Source: Bacillus sp. BP-3
GTDB taxonomy: Bacteria > Bacillota > Bacilli > Bacillales > Bacillaceae_G
Assembly (NCBI RefSeq): GCF_028401955.1
Contig: NZ_JAQOTJ010000008.1
Span: 148,084-212,083 of the forward strand
Length of the DNA stretch: 64,000 bases
Reading direction: 5' to 3'
A program made the translations under genes and the position numbers. The stretch's first letter is position 1, and each line of letters starts with the position of its first letter. The notes beneath the pieces were generated by a model. That model was given only the letters and a program-made list of their open reading frames with translations. It was not told the origin of the DNA and searched no databases. Below are positions 61,485 to 64,000 of this stretch, piece after piece.

Positions 61485-62300
61485 ATGAGAAAATTGATTT
61501 ATCTGTTCTTTTTTATACTGTTTACAGGGATAATAGGTTTTACAGCTGAAGCTCAAACATTAAGTAAAGAAGTTACTTCTAAAGAAAAACTTAATGTTAA
61601 AAAATTAGATGTCGCTGAATATTTCTCTGATCATAATGGAACGTTTATATTGCGTGATGTTAAAACTGGAGAAACCTTTGTCTACAATCAGGAAAGAGCT
61701 AACACAAGACAAACTCCGGAATCTACATTTAAGGTCCCTAATGCCTTAATTGGTTTACAAGTCAAGGCTGTTCGAGATGAGTATGATGTAAAACGATGGG
61801 ATGGCGTAAAACGTGAATTTGATACATGGAACCATGACCATACCCTTGGATCGGCTATGCGTGAATCAGCTATTTGGTATTACCAGGAAATGGCTAGGGA
61901 TATTGGAGAGCAACGTATGAATGATTGGATACAAAAAATCTCGTATGGAAACGAGGATATTAGTGGAGGAATCGACCATTTCTGGTTAAGCAGCACTTTA
62001 AAAATTAGTCCTCTTGAACAAGTTGATTTTATGGAGAAGTTGTATAAAGAAGAGCTTCCGTTTGATAGACCTGTAATGAAAACTGTTAAGCGAATGATGA
62101 TCCAAGAAGAAGGGGATTACTACACACTTTACGGAAAAACGGGGACAAGATTGTCTGATTTAGGATTAGGCTGGTTTGTTGGATTTATAAAAATAGACAA
62201 TCGTTCTTATGTCTTTGTAACAAACATTGATAGTACGGGTACAAAAGCTAAAAACATCACATTGGATATCTTAAAGAAGTACCGCTTAATTACAGAATAG
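61485..62300 (+). CDS. Class D (OXA-type) beta-lactamase
   Basis: Secreted serine beta-lactamase of 271 residues; ATG at 61485 after GAGGTG. Signal peptide RKLIYLFFFILFTGIIGFTA with cleavage near AEA. Active-site motifs of class D: STFK (S in PESTFKVPNALIGL), S-x-V variant SAIWYYQ, YGN (KISYGNED), FWLSSTLKISPLEQ and KTGT (LYGKTGT). The enzyme hydrolyses penicillins. Its closest known relatives are, from family knowledge, Bacillus class D enzymes such as BPU-1/BSU-1. In the B. cereus group the well-known beta-lactamases are class A and B, so this location is notable. No bla regulator is near. Confidence 0.9.
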   Translation: MRKLIYLFFFILFTGIIGFTAEAQTLSKEVTSKEKLNVKKLDVAEYFSDHNGTFILRDVKTGETFVYNQERANTRQTPESTFKVPNALIGLQVKAVRDEYDVKRWDGVKREFDTWNHDHTLGSAMRESAIWYYQEMARDIGEQRMNDWIQKISYGNEDISGGIDHFWLSSTLKISPLEQVDFMEKLYKEELPFDRPVMKTVKRMMIQEEGDYYTLYGKTGTRLSDLGLGWFVGFIKIDNRSYVFVTNIDSTGTKAKNITLDILKKYRLITE

Positions 62301-62387
62301 AAAGGATATAATATACTGATTTTTCAATGCATGATATCTATATACAGTAAGCTGAAAAAGAAATATGTTTTTTATGTTGTTTGGCAA

Positions 62388-62699
62388 TCAGGCGCGATTC
62401 TGGAGGGACACAGATAGAAAATGATTAAACTTTATTTCAAAGCTACAATGACTATAAAAGTCTTGTTCTAACTTAACTAAAGCTAAATTATCTCCAACAA
62501 CTGTTAAGTGTTTAAGGTCTGTTTTTGAAGAATTCTTGCTTAAACGTATGAAGTGTTGCTTTACTTGTTCTTGACTATAAGGAGAAACAATATATATCTT
62601 AATAAATCATCTGTTTTGTTCGATTCTAGAGTTTTAATAAAATTTTTAATAACTTTTTGAGCCTCGTTTTCTAGCGTAGTTGCTTTATGTAATGAGTAG
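62388..62699 (-). pseudogene. Frameshifted remnant of an unidentified gene
   Basis: Minus strand reads HKATTLENEAQKVIKNFIKT, LESNKTDDLLRY, then shifts frame to IVSPYSQEQVKQHFIRLSKN, SSKTDLKHLTVVGDNLALVK, and stops after LQNRA. No start codon remains. It lies directly downstream of the FG-GAP-like gene on the same strand, and may have been its operon partner. Family not recognised; it resembles a small secreted or lipid-associated alpha/beta domain in length only. Confidence 0.6.
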
Positions 62700-62710
62700 G
62701 GGGAAAGATA

Positions 62711-62732
62711 AGAGGTGCAAATTGCACCTCTC
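62711..62732 (-). terminator. Hairpin after the FG-GAP-like gene
   Basis: AGAGGTGCAA with TTGCACCTCT (62711-62731). Weak T tail on the minus strand; possibly a terminator. Confidence 0.45.
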
Positions 62733-62737
62733 AGTTT

Positions 62738-63583
62738 TTAGTTGGAAAAGTGTTTTTTCTTTTCTTCAAGTTTGTCAATTAATTCATTAAAATTTTGAAC
62801 TACATCTGGCATCGATAATTGCTTTGCTAATAAACGCCCTTTGTGAATGGATTTAGAGGCTTCTTCTAATAAATTTGCTTTTATTTGAGCATCTGCGAGA
62901 CAGTACCAATAAAACCAGGCATCCATTGCAGAAATTTTATTGGTATAGAATTTTTCAATAATAGGATAGTATTGAGTATATAATCCTTCATTAAAAATCA
63001 ATGTTTTACCATTCCATTTTAATGTATCTACAAGATAACTATCAGCAAGATACCACTGCCAAACTGCTAAACCTACCTTTTGGTTTCCGTTCAAAATATC
63101 CATCTTATGATAAGGGACTTCGGCAATCTTTTTAAATGAGTTATCATTCCACTGGAACACTTCAAGTTTATTTCCTGCTGCTGCACCAATTGTGACACCG
63201 AATAAATATTCTTTTATACCATCACCAGTAATATCGACTAGACTTGAAAAATCCAAACCTACGCCTTGCGTTTTTGTCTCCCAAATTTTTTGCCAATTAT
63301 TATTTTCTCTCTTTAAAACCATTACTCCAAACTGAGAAGGTTGATCTTTTTCTTTTAATTGAAAAGTAACGATTATTTCTTTCCGCCCATCGTGGTTGAA
63401 GTCGTAGAGTTGAATTGGTGGTGTAGAGGGAGGATTTTCAGGGCTTACAAGTACCGAGTTTGACGGTTTAAACTCCTTAACAATTTTCATTAGACTGTTT
63501 TTTTGGCTCTCGTTAGCAAAAATAAGTATCGAAGAAGAATTTAAAATTCCTAATGAGAGTAAGATAATTAGCATTATTTTCAT
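62738..63583 (-). CDS. Secreted FG-GAP/VCBS-like repeat protein
   Basis: Secreted protein of 281 residues with the signal peptide KIMLIILLSLGILNSSSILI; start at 63583 after AAAGGGGCTA. Two acidic repeats resemble calcium-binding FG-GAP/EF-hand-like loops: LYDFNHDGRKEIIV (about 60-73) and LVDITGDGIKEYLF (about 114-127). A helical C-terminal part follows (about 205-281). Members with such repeats bind polymers or ions at the cell surface. No partner is identifiable except the decayed gene downstream. Confidence 0.7.
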   Translation of the reverse strand: MKIMLIILLSLGILNSSSILIFANESQKNSLMKIVKEFKPSNSVLVSPENPPSTPPIQLYDFNHDGRKEIIVTFQLKEKDQPSQFGVMVLKRENNNWQKIWETKTQGVGLDFSSLVDITGDGIKEYLFGVTIGAAAGNKLEVFQWNDNSFKKIAEVPYHKMDILNGNQKVGLAVWQWYLADSYLVDTLKWNGKTLIFNEGLYTQYYPIIEKFYTNKISAMDAWFYWYCLADAQIKANLLEEASKSIHKGRLLAKQLSMPDVVQNFNELIDKLEEKKKHFSN

Positions 63584-63710
63584 TTTTAAATAGCCCCTTT
63601 AGAGTGGTATTAAAGGTTATAATTCCCTGACATTAATTTTCCTATCATCCCCGTAACTTTTTCAGTAGGAAAATCGTTATATAAATTGAATGCTAATTTT
63701 ATTTAAAATA

Positions 63711-63850
63711 GGGGAGAATACTCCCACCTCAAGGAATGTGAAGGGCGTATCCCAATGAGTAGGCGGGGGATGAATCGCCTTCGGACAAGAGATGGCTATT
63801 TACCATCTTGATTGTCCGACTGTCCGAGTGCTACTTGTAATTCTAAAAGA
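63711..63850 (+). other. Structured region before tnpB (IS605-family end, possible omega-RNA-like remnant)
   Basis: AATACTCCCACCTCAA (63718-63733) and AGTAGGCGGGGGATGAATCG (63759-63778) can pair through CCCACCT and AGGCGGG. A strong hairpin follows: TCGGACAA (63781-63788) and AGATGG (63790-63795) with CCATCT (63803-63808) and TTGTCCGA (63812-63819). The GGGGGATGAATCG motif resembles IS605-family right ends/omega-RNA. It lies on the 5' side of tnpB, whereas the RNA is usually at its 3' side. Confidence 0.45.
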
Positions 63851-63929
63851 ATGTTAGGGAATTGTAATACTACTGTTCGTTTTTCTATGTCTTCACCTCT
63901 AAAATTATATACATAAGGAGGTCAAAGTC

Positions 63930-64000
63930 ATGATTGTTAATAAAGCATATAAATTCCGTATATACCCAAACAAAAAACAAGAAATTTTAATCGCTAAGAC
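63930..64000 (+). CDS. tnpB: IS605/IS1341-family TnpB (OrfB), 5' part only
   Basis: Starts at 63930 after AAGGAGGTCAAAGTC; 23 codons are visible before the window ends. MIVNKAYKFRIYPNKKQEIL matches the usual N-terminus of TnpB/OrfB proteins (RNA-guided endonucleases of IS200/605 elements). The RuvC and zinc-finger parts lie outside. No tnpA (Y1 transposase) is seen upstream, so it is a tnpB-only element or the rest lies to the right. Confidence 0.85.
   Translation, partial: MIVNKAYKFRIYPNKKQEILIAK

Noticed and set aside
1-64000. CRISPR array, prophage or rRNA/tRNA operon
   Set aside because: No regularly spaced repeats with unique spacers, no phage structural genes, and no rRNA- or tRNA-like sequence was recognised in the window.

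Overview
The window reads as chromosome of a Bacillus cereus group bacterium. It is AT-rich with strong AGGAGG-type ribosome binding sites. It carries several copies of the group's roughly 155-bp mobile repeat bcr1, a DUF3934 gene, yndGHJ homologues and typical Firmicute leaders (a T-box and a lysine riboswitch). The identification rests on recognition of sequence, not on a database search.

Layout. 1-4.6 kb: end of an ABC-2 drug/antibiotic-type exporter, a nucleotidyltransferase-like gene, a small orphan and a phospholipase D/cardiolipin synthase-like protein. 4.6-13 kb: a nested bcr1 copy, a uridine-kinase-like gene, then an aspartate/malate catabolic module: dicarboxylate symporter, aspartase, malic enzyme and a GlnK/GlnL(YcbA/YcbB)-type two-component system. 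TTTTGT repeats and a CcpA cre-like site lie in front of the symporter. 13-18 kb: DUF3934, a P-loop kinase, an NAD-epimerase and an ECF41 sigma factor with a matching ECF41-type promoter before the epimerase. 18-21.4 kb: T-box-asnA converging on lysC, which has a lysine riboswitch plus an extra terminator and a bcr1 copy in its leader. 21.5-30.5 kb: yndG-yndH-yndJ, a BceAB-type ABC transporter, a PepSY membrane protein with a 43-residue partner, and a GlpF-type aquaporin.

30.5-31.6 kb is a gene graveyard: remnants of an aminoglycoside-phosphotransferase-like gene, a PII (GlnB) gene and a FabZ dehydratase. 32-40 kb: a class A penicillin-binding protein, an ArsR/DUF2087 regulator with its MFS target, and a secreted GW/PA14/GH25 lysozyme. 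40-46.5 kb: DUF1003 protein behind a leader ORF and an SD hairpin, mntH, a three-gene ABC-2 exporter and a GNAT enzyme. 46.9-50.3 kb: a very large envelope protein fusing GH18-like, NodB deacetylase and GT2 synthase domains. It shares an upstream element with the lysozyme gene.

50.5-64 kb is accessory: HEAT-repeat, MmcQ/YjbR, two isochorismatase-fold hydrolases, DUF1657, a second PLD paralogue, MaoC-like, VanW, an MFS/LysR divergent pair, a 2H phosphoesterase, a class D beta-lactamase, an FG-GAP-like secreted protein, several decayed genes, and the start of an IS605-type tnpB at the right edge. Two intergenic scraps between 50 and 56 kb derive from the C-terminal coding region of an MFS gene related to the intact one at 57 kb.

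The points most worth following are: the ECF41/epimerase promoter match; the leader ORF with an SD-sequestering hairpin before the DUF1003 gene; the 16-base identity between bcr1 and the structured region before tnpB; the TTTTGT array before the symporter; the shared upstream element of the two envelope genes; and the Lys-to-Arg change in the first HKD motif of both PLD paralogues. I did not see a complete novel defence or secretion system, CRISPR array, rRNA or tRNA.
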